Assembly (NCBI GenBank): GCA_964443875.1
Contig: CAYUET010000007.1
Span: 60,324-124,323, forward strand
Origin: CAYUET01 sp964443875
Lineage (GTDB): Bacteria > Auribacterota > JAFGBW01
Length of the DNA: 64,000 bases
Direction of reading: 5' to 3'
Shown here: positions 42,893 to 51,308 of the stretch, one piece after another
Numbering within the stretch: the stretch's first letter is position 1
Layout: every line of letters starts with the position of its first letter
The notes under the pieces: model-generated
Told to the model about the DNA's origin: nothing
The model's input: only the letters and a program-made list of their open reading frames with translations
The model's database searches: none
Position numbers and translations under genes: made by a program

Positions 42893-45800
42893 AAGATGAC
42901 CTGAGACGCATGGATTTTGCCATGAATATTGTTATTATCCTCAGAAAGCACCCACTGCCGCCTTATTCGAAGAAGCTCTTCAGGATGATCCGCACTGATA
43001 TATTTCAAATGAGAATAATTTTCAGGTCTATATAAAGATGCTTTATTATTATCAGAAAGAAATAATTCCGAGGAAAATTGTATTTCACCGGTTTTACTCT
43101 TTATAACCCTACATAACTCTGAAAGAGAGGGAAGATCCTTTTTGACAGAAGGAAGATGAAGAAATTCCAGATGACAGTCTTTAACAATTTCATCTATCCG
43201 TTCCAGATCTTCAAAAATCTGGTCAGGGCTGTAAAAGGAAAGAATATACCCTTTCCTGATTTCCGGATTCCGCTCATAAACCCTCTTCAATTCTGAAGGA
43301 TAAAAACTTGAAATCAAGCACTTTTGCGTAAGCCCGTAAGCGGCGATCAAATCCGCAGTTTGTTCCGCAAGACCCGGAATAATCTGCCATTCCTGATCTG
43401 GTTTAAGATCAAGAATCAGCTCAATTTTCAACTTCAGATTCCGTATTATTTCAGCAACCTGTTTCAGGGCAACATACTCATACGTTTTTCCCGCTTTCCC
43501 CTTAATTTTCAGATTTTTCAATTCCTTTAAGGTTAAATCAGAAATACGAACTTTGCCCTGTATAGGGTGTTTGATGAATTCATCATGACTTAAAACAAGA
43601 ATATTATCCCGTGTCCTGCGTATATCTACTTCAACAGCATCTATCCCCATACTTGCCGATTTAAGAATTCCTTCCAGGGTATTTTCAGGGATATCCGAAA
43701 TTTGTCCACGGTGTGCCACTATTTTAGGGAAAACAAAGGACTTGGAAGTTCCGGTCAAATCCGAAATCTTGGAATATCTCGAATAAAAAGGGCTTGAGAA
43801 AAGTTTTGAAAGCTGTTCGGATGAAAGCGGAGTAAATGAGGTGTTTTTCCGCATGCGAAAAATCCTGTGCAGATAACGGTTAAGACTGTCCCGATAAGAG
43901 AACTCCTTAGCAGTTAAAAGATCTCCCTGATCAAGATGCAGTGAAGATGAAAAAAATGAAGTCCCCTCCTTGAAAGGATGATGGTCGATGATAATAAATG
44001 AACAGGAATTCGAAAGCTGATAACTTTTCAGATAGCTCAGAATCTTTGAAATACTTTTCTGATCAAGCCCGGAAAAAGGCTCATCCAATACAATAAATGA
44101 AGATTCAGGAAGAAAAAGAAGAAAAAGAGCCAGCTTAATTCTTCTTTTTTCTCCGGTAGAAAACTGGTTAAAAGGTTTATCCAGATCCGGCATTTCAAAT
44201 TCGGGAATGAGTTTTCTGATTTCTGAAAAGGCATGATCAAATAAGTTTCCGGTTTCCCCTTCTGCCGCATTATCCCTGATAAGATTTCTGAGAACAGAAG
44301 TGGAATCCAGATCTTCAAAAGAATGATAAGAAATCTGTCTTCGGATCTCATTCAATTTCAGATCCTCGGATTTTTCAATTTTACCCTCCTTTGAACATCG
44401 AAAAAAAGCCTGACCCTTTTGCGGATATTTCTGAAAACATAGCGTTTTAGCCAGAGTTGTTTTTCCCTGCCCGGAGGGAGCCTGAATCAGAATATTTTCA
44501 TTTCTTCGGAGACTCAGATTCATTCCTGAAACAATTTTTTTTCCGGGAACCTCAACCTCCCAGTCATTAAAAATAACTTCCTGTAAAGGAGTATCATTAA
44601 AAGTTCCCTGTTTTTTTCCGGGCCAATTTTCCTCTTTAATCAGGGTTCGATCCTGTCCGGCCTCCTGAAGAATCTTCTTGAGGGACTTCAGATGAAACGC
44701 GGATTCCAGAATGGATTGTAAAAGCATATTCATGTAAAATAAGGGCTGAAGAGCCATGGCCAGTAGAAAACCCTGCATCGGATACCCTGCAACAAGCCCC
44801 CCGAGGGGCATGATGATTTTGGTTAAAAAGGCGAGTCGTAAAAGAAACGACCTGTTTTTAACATGATAGGCCTTTTTAAAAGGCTCTATCTGTTTTTTCC
44901 AGTCATCATCCGGTTTGTCAAAAAAAGAGTTATCCAGAAAAAGACGATTATCAAGCCTTTCCTGAACTCTGAAAAATGACTCCAGAAAATTTTTCTGGAA
45001 GCTCCAGATTCCGCGTGGACGAAAAACATCGTTCAGCGTCCAGATCAGAATCAAAGATGCCACGGGCAGATAAAAAGCCAGAAATACAGGGGATACGAAA
45101 TACAGGGAAAAAGCCGAAGCTCCAAGAAGCGCAAGGGAACCCAGAAGCATCCAGCGGCTCGATTCTCCCATGGCAATATGAAAGGCAGAAGGCAGAGATT
45201 CCTTTTTCAAGGAATACTCTTTCCGGATTTTATTTAAAAATAAGGAAAGATATTTTTCAATACGCTGATAAAGTTCATCAGAAAAGTACTGATTCAAAAC
45301 ATCATGAAGAGCGTAGACACAAAGAAATGCGCCCCATAACATTAGAAAGGGCAAGGATAAAGAAGTAAGCCCTGTCATATAAAAGGAGGCAAAAACCATG
45401 ATAACCTGAACAAAAAAACCTGCAATCACAATCCCTTTAAGCTTCTGCTGTGAAGAATGGATCCGGCGAATAAATTCAGACGCCTTCCCAATTCTTTCTA
45501 TGAGATTAAAATCCTGCTTCTGCAAGAAGAAAGAGCCCGAAAGAATCGAAAAAAACTGTTTAAATGGGGAGGTTTCCTCTTGGAAATTATCCGTTGAAGA
45601 AGGATTGTCTTTTTTTTCTGAATTTCTCTGCTGCTCATAAATCAGCTGAAGAACCAAATTTAACTTTCTATCAAGATCTGGGCTCTGCCCCGGTGTTTTT
45701 ATCTTAATTTCTGAAAGTTGAAGCAAAGCTCTGTAAAGATCCTTCCTGGATAAATAAGGAAAGTCAGTCCTGCAGGAATAATCCTCCTTAAAATCCGAAT

Positions 45801-45912
45801 AAACGCTTCTGGGAGCCAGAGAATAAATTTCACAGGCTGAAAGGTTAGTCAGAAAACTGATCAGAAGAAGACAGGACAGAACTCTTTTAAAGACAAAACA
45901 TGCATAGCGCAT
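42877..45912 (-). CDS. ABC transporter (TMD-NBD) fused to glycerophosphodiester phosphodiesterase, lipoprotein-like N-terminus
   Basis: A 1011-residue fusion not recognised as any named family. Residues 1-27 look like a lipoprotein signal ending in the lipobox LSAC (24-27). Six hydrophobic helices follow (about 160-180, 184-204, 255-275, 277-296, 358-378, 380-402). The ATPase has Walker A APSGQGKT (478-485), a signature FSTGEK instead of LSGGQ, Walker B FIVLDEP (606-612) and an H-loop IIDHH near 641-645. The C-terminal GDPD domain shows AHRG (733-736), PENT (742-745), EVDIR (761-765) and SHDEF (775-779). It lies behind a cobalamin riboswitch with a good GAGGAG site. A cobalamin-linked transport or lipid role is inference. 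Confidence 0.75.
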   Translation of the reverse strand: MRYACFVFKRVLSCLLLISFLTNLSACEIYSLAPRSVYSDFKEDYSCRTDFPYLSRKDLYRALLQLSEIKIKTPGQSPDLDRKLNLVLQLIYEQQRNSEKKDNPSSTDNFQEETSPFKQFFSILSGSFFLQKQDFNLIERIGKASEFIRRIHSSQQKLKGIVIAGFFVQVIMVFASFYMTGLTSLSLPFLMLWGAFLCVYALHDVLNQYFSDELYQRIEKYLSLFLNKIRKEYSLKKESLPSAFHIAMGESSRWMLLGSLALLGASAFSLYFVSPVFLAFYLPVASLILIWTLNDVFRPRGIWSFQKNFLESFFRVQERLDNRLFLDNSFFDKPDDDWKKQIEPFKKAYHVKNRSFLLRLAFLTKIIMPLGGLVAGYPMQGFLLAMALQPLFYMNMLLQSILESAFHLKSLKKILQEAGQDRTLIKEENWPGKKQGTFNDTPLQEVIFNDWEVEVPGKKIVSGMNLSLRRNENILIQAPSGQGKTTLAKTLCFQKYPQKGQAFFRCSKEGKIEKSEDLKLNEIRRQISYHSFEDLDSTSVLRNLIRDNAAEGETGNLFDHAFSEIRKLIPEFEMPDLDKPFNQFSTGEKRRIKLALFLLFLPESSFIVLDEPFSGLDQKSISKILSYLKSYQLSNSCSFIIIDHHPFKEGTSFFSSSLHLDQGDLLTAKEFSYRDSLNRYLHRIFRMRKNTSFTPLSSEQLSKLFSSPFYSRYSKISDLTGTSKSFVFPKIVAHRGQISDIPENTLEGILKSASMGIDAVEVDIRRTRDNILVLSHDEFIKHPIQGKVRISDLTLKELKNLKIKGKAGKTYEYVALKQVAEIIRNLKLKIELILDLKPDQEWQIIPGLAEQTADLIAAYGLTQKCLISSFYPSELKRVYERNPEIRKGYILSFYSPDQIFEDLERIDEIVKDCHLEFLHLPSVKKDLPSLSELCRVIKSKTGEIQFSSELFLSDNNKASLYRPENYSHLKYISADHPEELLRIRRQWVLSEDNNNIHGKIHASQVIFQKAA

Positions 45913-46180
45913 CTTTGGTTACTCCTCGATAAACAAAAGATTATTTATCCGCTATGGCAGGTCTTCTGGCTTGGAGATCATTCTACTTTGTGCAGACTTC
46001 CCGACTTCGTCAGTGTCTTTGGGTTTTCAAACCCATGCCCATTTCGTCCCTCTTTACAGCACCGGGAGTGCTTCCGATTTTCACGGAATTCCCTTTTCAT
46101 CCCTTTTACGGGAACCAAAACGAATGTGATTTTAACTTAGAAAACAAATAAAGGATTGTCTTTTAAATGGCAAGTTTTTT
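45897..46180 (-). repeat. Direct repeat copy 1: promoter-riboswitch-SD module
   Basis: Matches 48882-49165 in the same orientation over roughly 230-280 bases, including the SD, start codon and several bases upstream of the switch. The two copies are about 3.0 kb apart and enclose the GNAT and membrane-protein genes. Confidence 0.8.
45955..46125 (-). promoter_or_regulatory. Cobalamin riboswitch upstream of the ABC-GDPD gene
   Basis: On the minus strand it reads TAAAAGGGATG...TGAAAATCGGAAGCACTC, CGGTGCTGTAAAGAGGG and the B12 box AGCCAGAAGACCTGCC, ending about 40 bases before the start codon. It is followed closely by the SD, so translation-level control is plausible. It is about 90% identical to the copy at 48938-49110. 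Confidence 0.9.
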
Positions 46181-46182
46181 AA

Positions 46183-47736
46183 TTATCCCGGACGAATAAT
46201 TTCATAAAGTACATAGTTCGATTCATCATAAATTGGTTTTATTATCTTTTTATTGATCAGATAATAAATATTTTTAAGGGGAATAAGAGGCTGAGTGGAA
46301 TCAATAAATAAATGAGTAATTCTTTCTTTCAGAAAAAATTCCATCAGTTGATCCGGCGAATAGAGCGGGATCATTTTTAATAAGTTCAAACGTCTTTCTT
46401 TTTCATTATGAAAAGATTCACTTGCCGAATTTTCAGACCATATATACATCCAGTAACACTGGCGTTGGGTGTAAAGGGGAATAAATTCCATATCCTTAAC
46501 ATTACCAAGGATAATAGAATCAATTGAAAGAGCCTGGATATGTGCATAGACTGTTTTATATGAAGACAAATCCAATGTATAACTACGTTTTTGACAGGCG
46601 ATGATTATTATAAAAAGGATATATAAATAAATAATTATTTTTCCTTCTCTGAATACCCTATATAAACCTGAACCGCATAGAACAGATATAAAAATTGGAA
46701 TAAAATTTTTTACTTGTTTCCCAGCAATATGATAATAAAAAATTTGAGTACCCAAAAACCATCCTGCCGCGCAAATAATAAAAAAAACAAAAACTGCTCC
46801 ACCTGCCATGCAAAATAATTGTTTAAAATACTCTCCCTCCCTAAAATAAGGATAATATTTTAAAAATACAAAAATAGTTATAAATAAACAAACAATCATC
46901 ATCTGAGCATAGTAACCGGGGTGATCTATAAAATTAAAAAAATTCACATAAAGATCATAAAGCACTCCCCAGAAGGTTCCCTCAAATATTTCACTGTGAA
47001 TACAGCGATAAGAAGAATAGGCCAATTTGGCTGAATCATTTAAAAAGATATCCTGCTGATAAATCGGAAAAACAGCGATATAAAAAAATAAAAAAATGAT
47101 AATCACCGTCCCCCAGACAATCAATGCTCTTGTAACTTTGAAACCGGAAAACAGAACAAGATTGGTGATCATAAAAGGAATTATATGGGGATAGATAAAA
47201 AGGGTACATCCGGTTATTTTCCAGCACAGGCCGTATCTTTTATGGATAAAGGAATGGATATACAGCAAAAGCATCACTTCACCATAACCTCTGGCTAATC
47301 CGCCCATGTAGGTATCCATTGTAAATGAAATCAACTGAAAAAAGAACAGAATCCATAGCCCCCGGTATACACGTTTATGATGGAATGTAAAATAAATCAG
47401 GCAACAGGAAAGAAGAAATTGAATACAAACACCTATTTTTAAAAGAATCAGAGGATGTATAAAAAGAGACAATAAACAATAAGAACCATAAAACCAGTTA
47501 AAAAACCAGACATGAAGCATTCCGCCAACCCAAGAGGTAATTCCATGCTTTAAATAGCTGATATAAAGATCGTCAGGAAATAAATGATAAAAATCTCTGA
47601 AAAGATAGAAAAAATAATGTCCTGAAATATCCGCATAAACCGAATAAAAATTCGTCAATTCATTCCATTTGAAGGCACTAAAAGGAATAATGACACAAAA
47701 GAAAAGGAAAAAAAAATGTATTATTTTTGTATTCAC
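46183..47736 (-). CDS. Polytopic membrane protein, GT-C-like
   Basis: A 517-residue protein with roughly ten or more hydrophobic helices over residues 1-390 and a soluble C-terminal part of about 130 residues. The first periplasmic loop contains YADISGHYFFYLFRD, reminiscent of the acidic loop of GT-C glycosyltransferases such as ArnT/PMT relatives. No canonical DxD motif is clear. It overlaps the GNAT gene by 4 bases, and both lie downstream of a cobalamin riboswitch. Function unknown; a sugar or acyl transfer role is a guess. Confidence 0.5.
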   Translation of the reverse strand: MNTKIIHFFFLFFCVIIPFSAFKWNELTNFYSVYADISGHYFFYLFRDFYHLFPDDLYISYLKHGITSWVGGMLHVWFFNWFYGSYCLLSLFIHPLILLKIGVCIQFLLSCCLIYFTFHHKRVYRGLWILFFFQLISFTMDTYMGGLARGYGEVMLLLYIHSFIHKRYGLCWKITGCTLFIYPHIIPFMITNLVLFSGFKVTRALIVWGTVIIIFLFFYIAVFPIYQQDIFLNDSAKLAYSSYRCIHSEIFEGTFWGVLYDLYVNFFNFIDHPGYYAQMMIVCLFITIFVFLKYYPYFREGEYFKQLFCMAGGAVFVFFIICAAGWFLGTQIFYYHIAGKQVKNFIPIFISVLCGSGLYRVFREGKIIIYLYILFIIIIACQKRSYTLDLSSYKTVYAHIQALSIDSIILGNVKDMEFIPLYTQRQCYWMYIWSENSASESFHNEKERRLNLLKMIPLYSPDQLMEFFLKERITHLFIDSTQPLIPLKNIYYLINKKIIKPIYDESNYVLYEIIRPG

Positions 47737-48701
47737 ATACTTTGTAAAGGATGCCAGTGCAGGGTTGAAAAAGAGGAAACCAGTTTAAATTGATATTTTG
47801 CCCATATACGCAACACCATCAGATTCGATGCCTGGGTTTCAAATTCCATAAGGTCGCAATAATCAGGGGATCGTTTTAAAGCTTCATTCACAAGGGCAAT
47901 ATAAGCGCCTTTAGAATTAAAATCAACAGCAGCAAGCCCTCTTCCCCAGATCCGAATATTCAGATTTGAGCAAATTTCAGAACGCGGCCTGCATGAAAAG
48001 AAGGCTAAAGGAATCCCCCCTTCATGCGCATATAAAACTTTGGATCCTAAATGTCCCTGAAGGGCATTACGTATCCAGTGGATAAATATTTCGTTCGATT
48101 TTTGATTATCAATGAAAGGATCCGAATGAAAATGGTCAAAATGGAAAGCCTTTTCTGCAATTTTCAAAAAAGGATCCATATCTTCCTTTGAGTATAAATT
48201 CACAGGATAAATAGAGGGCAAATGTATAGATTTGGAAGACTGCGCCGAAGAAACAACATAAGTCAGAAAATTATCCAATTTTAAAAAACCCCGACACATT
48301 AGCAGCCTGATAACATCATGCAAGATATTATTTATCCGAAGTGTAACGAGTTTTATGCCGTGCCCCATGACGTATTTAAGAAAGCGATCTATTAAAGGAA
48401 TGACAAGCTCTATATTTAATGGGTCTGAAATGAATAAAGAAAGCCTGCCTACCGGATAACCAAGAATTCCAGAGTCAAAAACACAAGGGGTATAGATCAC
48501 CAGGCCACGCTGATCTGTCTTTTCAGAGGTCCAGATCAAAGAATCCTCCTGGATAAGAGAAGAGATTTCATTTTTAAAAAGAAGAGATTTAAGTGTTTTA
48601 GAAATCTGGGGGTAAAGGTGATAGGGATTAGGAATATAACATTCACTGACTGATTCCAAAAAAAACCTGGCTTCACACGGTTCAAGAAAATTAATTTTCA
48701 T
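47733..48701 (-). CDS. GNAT-like acyltransferase
   Basis: A 322-residue protein. The C-terminal half (about 170-320) resembles GNAT N-acetyltransferases of the RffC/WecD type: AEKAFHFDHFHSDPFI, then 'ALVNEALKRSPD' and a final FETQASNLMVLRIWAKYQFKLVSSFSTLHWH. The N-terminal half is poorly conserved and may be a second degenerate copy. WecD-like enzymes acetylate amino sugars on sugar nucleotides. It is translationally coupled to the polytopic membrane protein, suggesting a joint role in glycan modification. Confidence 0.6.
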   Translation of the reverse strand: MKINFLEPCEARFFLESVSECYIPNPYHLYPQISKTLKSLLFKNEISSLIQEDSLIWTSEKTDQRGLVIYTPCVFDSGILGYPVGRLSLFISDPLNIELVIPLIDRFLKYVMGHGIKLVTLRINNILHDVIRLLMCRGFLKLDNFLTYVVSSAQSSKSIHLPSIYPVNLYSKEDMDPFLKIAEKAFHFDHFHSDPFIDNQKSNEIFIHWIRNALQGHLGSKVLYAHEGGIPLAFFSCRPRSEICSNLNIRIWGRGLAAVDFNSKGAYIALVNEALKRSPDYCDLMEFETQASNLMVLRIWAKYQFKLVSSFSTLHWHPLQSM

Positions 48702-48717
48702 CTTTATAATACCATTT

Positions 48718-48897
48718 TTAAATTATTTTAAAAAAAAACCGTAAAAAAAAATCAGTTGTTTTATATACTCTTGCCCGGAATTGTAAAAAAATTTTCAGAT
48801 TACTGAAAAAAACACCAGGGACGACAAGATGATAAAGAAAATCGATAATAAAGAGGCCAGCAAAAAAAATTGTAAAAAGAAAAGAAAATTTTCTCAT
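48718..48897 (-). CDS. Short ORF behind the second cobalamin riboswitch
   Basis: A 59-residue frame, MRKFSFLFTIFFAGLFIIDF..., beginning at the duplicated start codon with the same GAGGAG site as the ABC-GDPD gene. Its first 22 residues align without gaps to the signal sequence of the fusion protein at 8 positions (M, R, F6, F8, L15, I18, F20, L21), suggesting a diverged remnant of the duplicated leader. The rest is basic and hydrophobic and shows no recognisable domain. It may be a non-functional vestige or a leader peptide for the GNAT gene 16 bases downstream. Confidence 0.5.
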   Translation of the reverse strand: MRKFSFLFTIFFAGLFIIDFLYHLVVPGVFFSNLKIFLQFRARVYKTTDFFLRFFFKII

Positions 48898-49165
48898 CTT
48901 TGATTACTCCTCGGTAAACAAAAGATTATTTTTCGCAATGGCAGGTCTTCTGGCTTGGAGATCATCCTACTTTGTGCAGACTTCCCGACTTTGTCAGTGT
49001 CTTTGGATTTAAAAAACCCATGCACATTTCATCCCTCTTTACAGCACCGGGAGTGCTTCCGATTTTCACGAAATTCCCTTTTCATCCCTTTTACGGGAAC
49101 CAAAACGAATATATATTTCATCTAAAATTTAAATAAAGAATTGGATTTTAAATAGCAAGTATTTA
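48882..49165 (-). repeat. Direct repeat copy 2: promoter-riboswitch-SD module
   Basis: Second copy of the module at 45897-46180. Identity is highest in the riboswitch and SD and lower on both flanks, as expected if the switch is under selection after duplication. Confidence 0.8.
48938..49110 (-). promoter_or_regulatory. Cobalamin riboswitch, second copy
   Basis: All conserved blocks of the first copy are kept (TAAAAGGGATG, TGAAAATCGGAAGCACTC, CGGTGCTGTAAAGAGGG, AGCCAGAAGACCTGCC), with scattered changes in loops, so it should still bind cobalamin. It lies 40 bases upstream of the 59-residue ORF and controls the GNAT and membrane-protein genes if they share its transcript. Confidence 0.9.
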
Positions 49166-49404
49166 ATCCTCAAAAATGGCAAATATAATAAAAGAGCACC
49201 AAACCCCTGCCTACACTATTGTGTATTGAATCCATAAAAAATGATCCATTTTCATCTTTTTATTTCCTCTTTCTGTTTTATGAATTATTATAATACCGGA
49301 TAACAAAACTGATATATAGTAATTTCTCTCATGACAACCTTTTTTCTCGTCATTCGTTGAATGAAAGAGAATACTGTGTTAAACTCCTTTTGCTTAAGGA
49401 AAAA

Positions 49405-50121
49405 ATGACTCAAATCAGCATCGTTCTACCCGTTTATAATGAAAAACCAAGCATTTTGGAGACATTTATTCACTCTCTTATAGAAATTCTGAAATCTTAT
49501 TCCTTTGAAATCATTCTTGTTGACGACGGTTCTGATCCTGAATTCAAAAAAAATTATGATCACTTTAAAAACATCCCTCAAATACAAATCCTCACCCACA
49601 ATAAAAACAAGGGTCAAATCGAGGCACTGAAATCCGGGCTTTTGCAAACGAATGGTGATTTAATTTTTTCAATGGATGCAGATGGAGAATACCCCGCAGC
49701 TAATCTGATTCAAATGATAAATGAACTTAATTCGGGAAAAGATCTTGTAAACGGAGTACGTACTTATAGGACTGGCTATTCCATCATCAAAAAAACCGGA
49801 TCATTTTTGGTGAACAGTTTATTCAGGGTTTTAAATCCCGAATATCATTTGAGGGATCTTCTGTGTCCGGTATGCGGAATACAAAGAAATTTCTGGAATA
49901 AATTTTCTTCATCCCCCTTTTTATTCCGGCATTTAAAATTACACTTTCTTATTTTCACCCCTATTGTCTCAGAAATTCCCGTAACCTACTCTTATATATG
50001 CTCAAAAAAATCAAATTATTCTATCTGGGGGGGAGTGCAGCTTTTTTTCAGCATGGTTATGGAAATCTTCTATTTTTCAGCAACCAAAAAACAATATGTT
50101 AATCCCTACTATAAAAGATAA
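49405..50121 (+). CDS. Family 2 glycosyltransferase
   Basis: A 238-residue GT2 enzyme, DPM1-like in outline. ISIVLPVYNEKPSILETFIHSL at the N-terminus binds the nucleotide sugar; ILVDDGSD and SMDADGEYPAANL carry the acidic residues. One hydrophobic stretch may lie near the C-terminus. I start at ATG 49405 because AAGGA is 6 bases upstream; the frame begins at 49357. Acceptor unknown. Its position beside the GNAT and polytopic membrane genes suggests a glycolipid or cell-surface polysaccharide role, but it is divergent from them and has its own promoter. Confidence 0.85.
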   Translation: MTQISIVLPVYNEKPSILETFIHSLIEILKSYSFEIILVDDGSDPEFKKNYDHFKNIPQIQILTHNKNKGQIEALKSGLLQTNGDLIFSMDADGEYPAANLIQMINELNSGKDLVNGVRTYRTGYSIIKKTGSFLVNSLFRVLNPEYHLRDLLCPVCGIQRNFWNKFSSSPFLFRHLKLHFLIFTPIVSEIPVTYSYICSKKSNYSIWGGVQLFFSMVMEIFYFSATKKQYVNPYYKR

Positions 50122-50215
50122 TACATATATTTCCATAAACCCTGAAGGATCATTTTACTCAATAGTTGACACAAAATTCAAGGTGATACTTTTTAACTGA
50201 AAATAACTTTACAAA

Positions 50216-50230
50216 TAAGAATAATTACTA
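50216..50230 (+). promoter_or_regulatory. Candidate PerR box upstream of the regulator gene
   Basis: TAAGAATAATTACTA, differing by one base from the site upstream of the peroxiredoxin (5783). It is 14 bases before the start of the Fur/PerR-family gene, consistent with autoregulation. Confidence 0.5.
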
Positions 50231-50243
50231 TATAAGATCAATT

Positions 50244-50678
50244 ATGAAAAATTTAGAGCAACAGAACTTATTTTTCCATAATGCCTGCAAGAAAAACAGA
50301 CTCAAAATAACTCCTCAAAGGCTTATTATTTTTGAAGAGCTTTCCAAAGCAAAAGATCATCCCTCAGCCAAAGAACTTTATAAACGGATAAAAAAGAAAC
50401 TCCCGAATATTTCCTTTGATACAGTTTACCGGACCCTCCTTTCTTTTATCCAGATAGGAATTTTAAATCTTGTGGAAGGTTATGGGGAAACCATGCGTTT
50501 TGAACCGGATCTCGATTTTCACCATCACTGCCACTGTCTCAAGTGTCATACCATTTTGGATTGTTATGAAGATTTATTAAAAAACATTCAACTTCCTGAA
50601 GAATTAAAAAAACAGTTTAAGGTAACCGGTAAAAAAATTATTTTCGAAGGCTTATGCAAAGATTGCATGACAGTCTGA
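50244..50678 (+). CDS. Fur/PerR-family regulator
   Basis: A 144-residue Fur-family protein. A winged-helix (RLKITPQRLIIFEELSKA ... SFDTVYRTLLSFI) is followed by HHHCHCLKCHTILDC and a final GLCKDC, giving the four-Cys structural zinc site. It precedes a ferritin-like gene by 50 bases and has a PerR-like box in its promoter; the same box precedes the peroxiredoxin. PerR identity is therefore favoured, but a Fur role is not excluded from sequence alone. Confidence 0.88.
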   Translation: MKNLEQQNLFFHNACKKNRLKITPQRLIIFEELSKAKDHPSAKELYKRIKKKLPNISFDTVYRTLLSFIQIGILNLVEGYGETMRFEPDLDFHHHCHCLKCHTILDCYEDLLKNIQLPEELKKQFKVTGKKIIFEGLCKDCMTV

Positions 50679-50729
50679 TTTTTTATATTATTCTTTTAAC
50701 TTATAAATAATAAAACAAAGGAGGAGAAA

Positions 50730-51218
50730 ATGGGAACAAAAGGAAGAGAAATCGTTAAGCTTGATGTGAATGAATTAATTAAATTATTAAATAAGGCCTA
50801 TGCCGATGAATGGCTTGCCTATTACCAGTATTGGGTGGGTTCCAAAGTCGCAGAAGGCCGCATGAGAGGAATTATAGCCAAAGAACTCGCAGAGCATGCC
50901 AATGAAGAGCTGGCTCACGCAGAGAAACTTTCAGAAAGAATCATCACTCTCGGCGGAAAGCCGCTTATCACCCCTCAGGAACTCCTTAAGGAATCGGGCT
51001 GCGGCTACGATGCCCCGACTGATCCCTGTACAAAAACTTTACTTAAACAAAATATTAAAGGCGAACAATGTGCTATTATGACCTATAAAGCACTTCTGGA
51101 GCACGTAGAGGGAAAAGATCCCATTACCTATCATCTTATCCTTGAAATTCTGGAAGAAGAGGTCGAACACGAAGAGGATCTTGAATCTCTTCTTTCCGAT
51201 ATGACTCCTATCGCCTAA
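50730..51218 (+). CDS. Ferritin-like (Dps/DPSL or rubrerythrin-type) protein
   Basis: A 162-residue four-helix ferritin-like protein. The metal-binding helices show ADEWLAYYQYWVG, HANEELAHAEKL, KGEQCAIMTYKALLEHVEG and EEVEHEEDLESL. A Cys pair (ESGCGYDAPTDPC) in the long loop between helices recalls the thioferritin motif of DPSL proteins, which sequester iron and detoxify H2O2. It lacks the C-terminal rubredoxin domain of rubrerythrin. A GGAGG site precedes the start. Downstream of PerR-like regulation, it fits an oxidative-stress function. Confidence 0.85.
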   Translation: MGTKGREIVKLDVNELIKLLNKAYADEWLAYYQYWVGSKVAEGRMRGIIAKELAEHANEELAHAEKLSERIITLGGKPLITPQELLKESGCGYDAPTDPCTKTLLKQNIKGEQCAIMTYKALLEHVEGKDPITYHLILEILEEEVEHEEDLESLLSDMTPIA

Positions 51219-51229
51219 TCTCTAACCTA

Positions 51230-51260
51230 TACTCTGCCCCCTTCACCGGCGGGCAGAGTA
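51230..51260. terminator. Hairpin between convergent genes
   Basis: TACTCTGCCC and GGGCAGAGTA form a perfect 10-bp stem with an 11-base loop between the ferritin-like gene and jetD. No U run follows on either strand, so it is a weak or rho-dependent terminator at most. Confidence 0.5.
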
Positions 51261-51308
51261 CTTACCTTGCTGAACGAAACCGTAAAATAGTAATCTCGTA
51301 TCGAAATC

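Noticed and set aside
45846..45912. LAPRS motif after the lipobox as a lineage marker
   Set aside because: I recalled a similar pattern in some Omnitrophota proteins but cannot verify it here, so no taxonomic claim is made.
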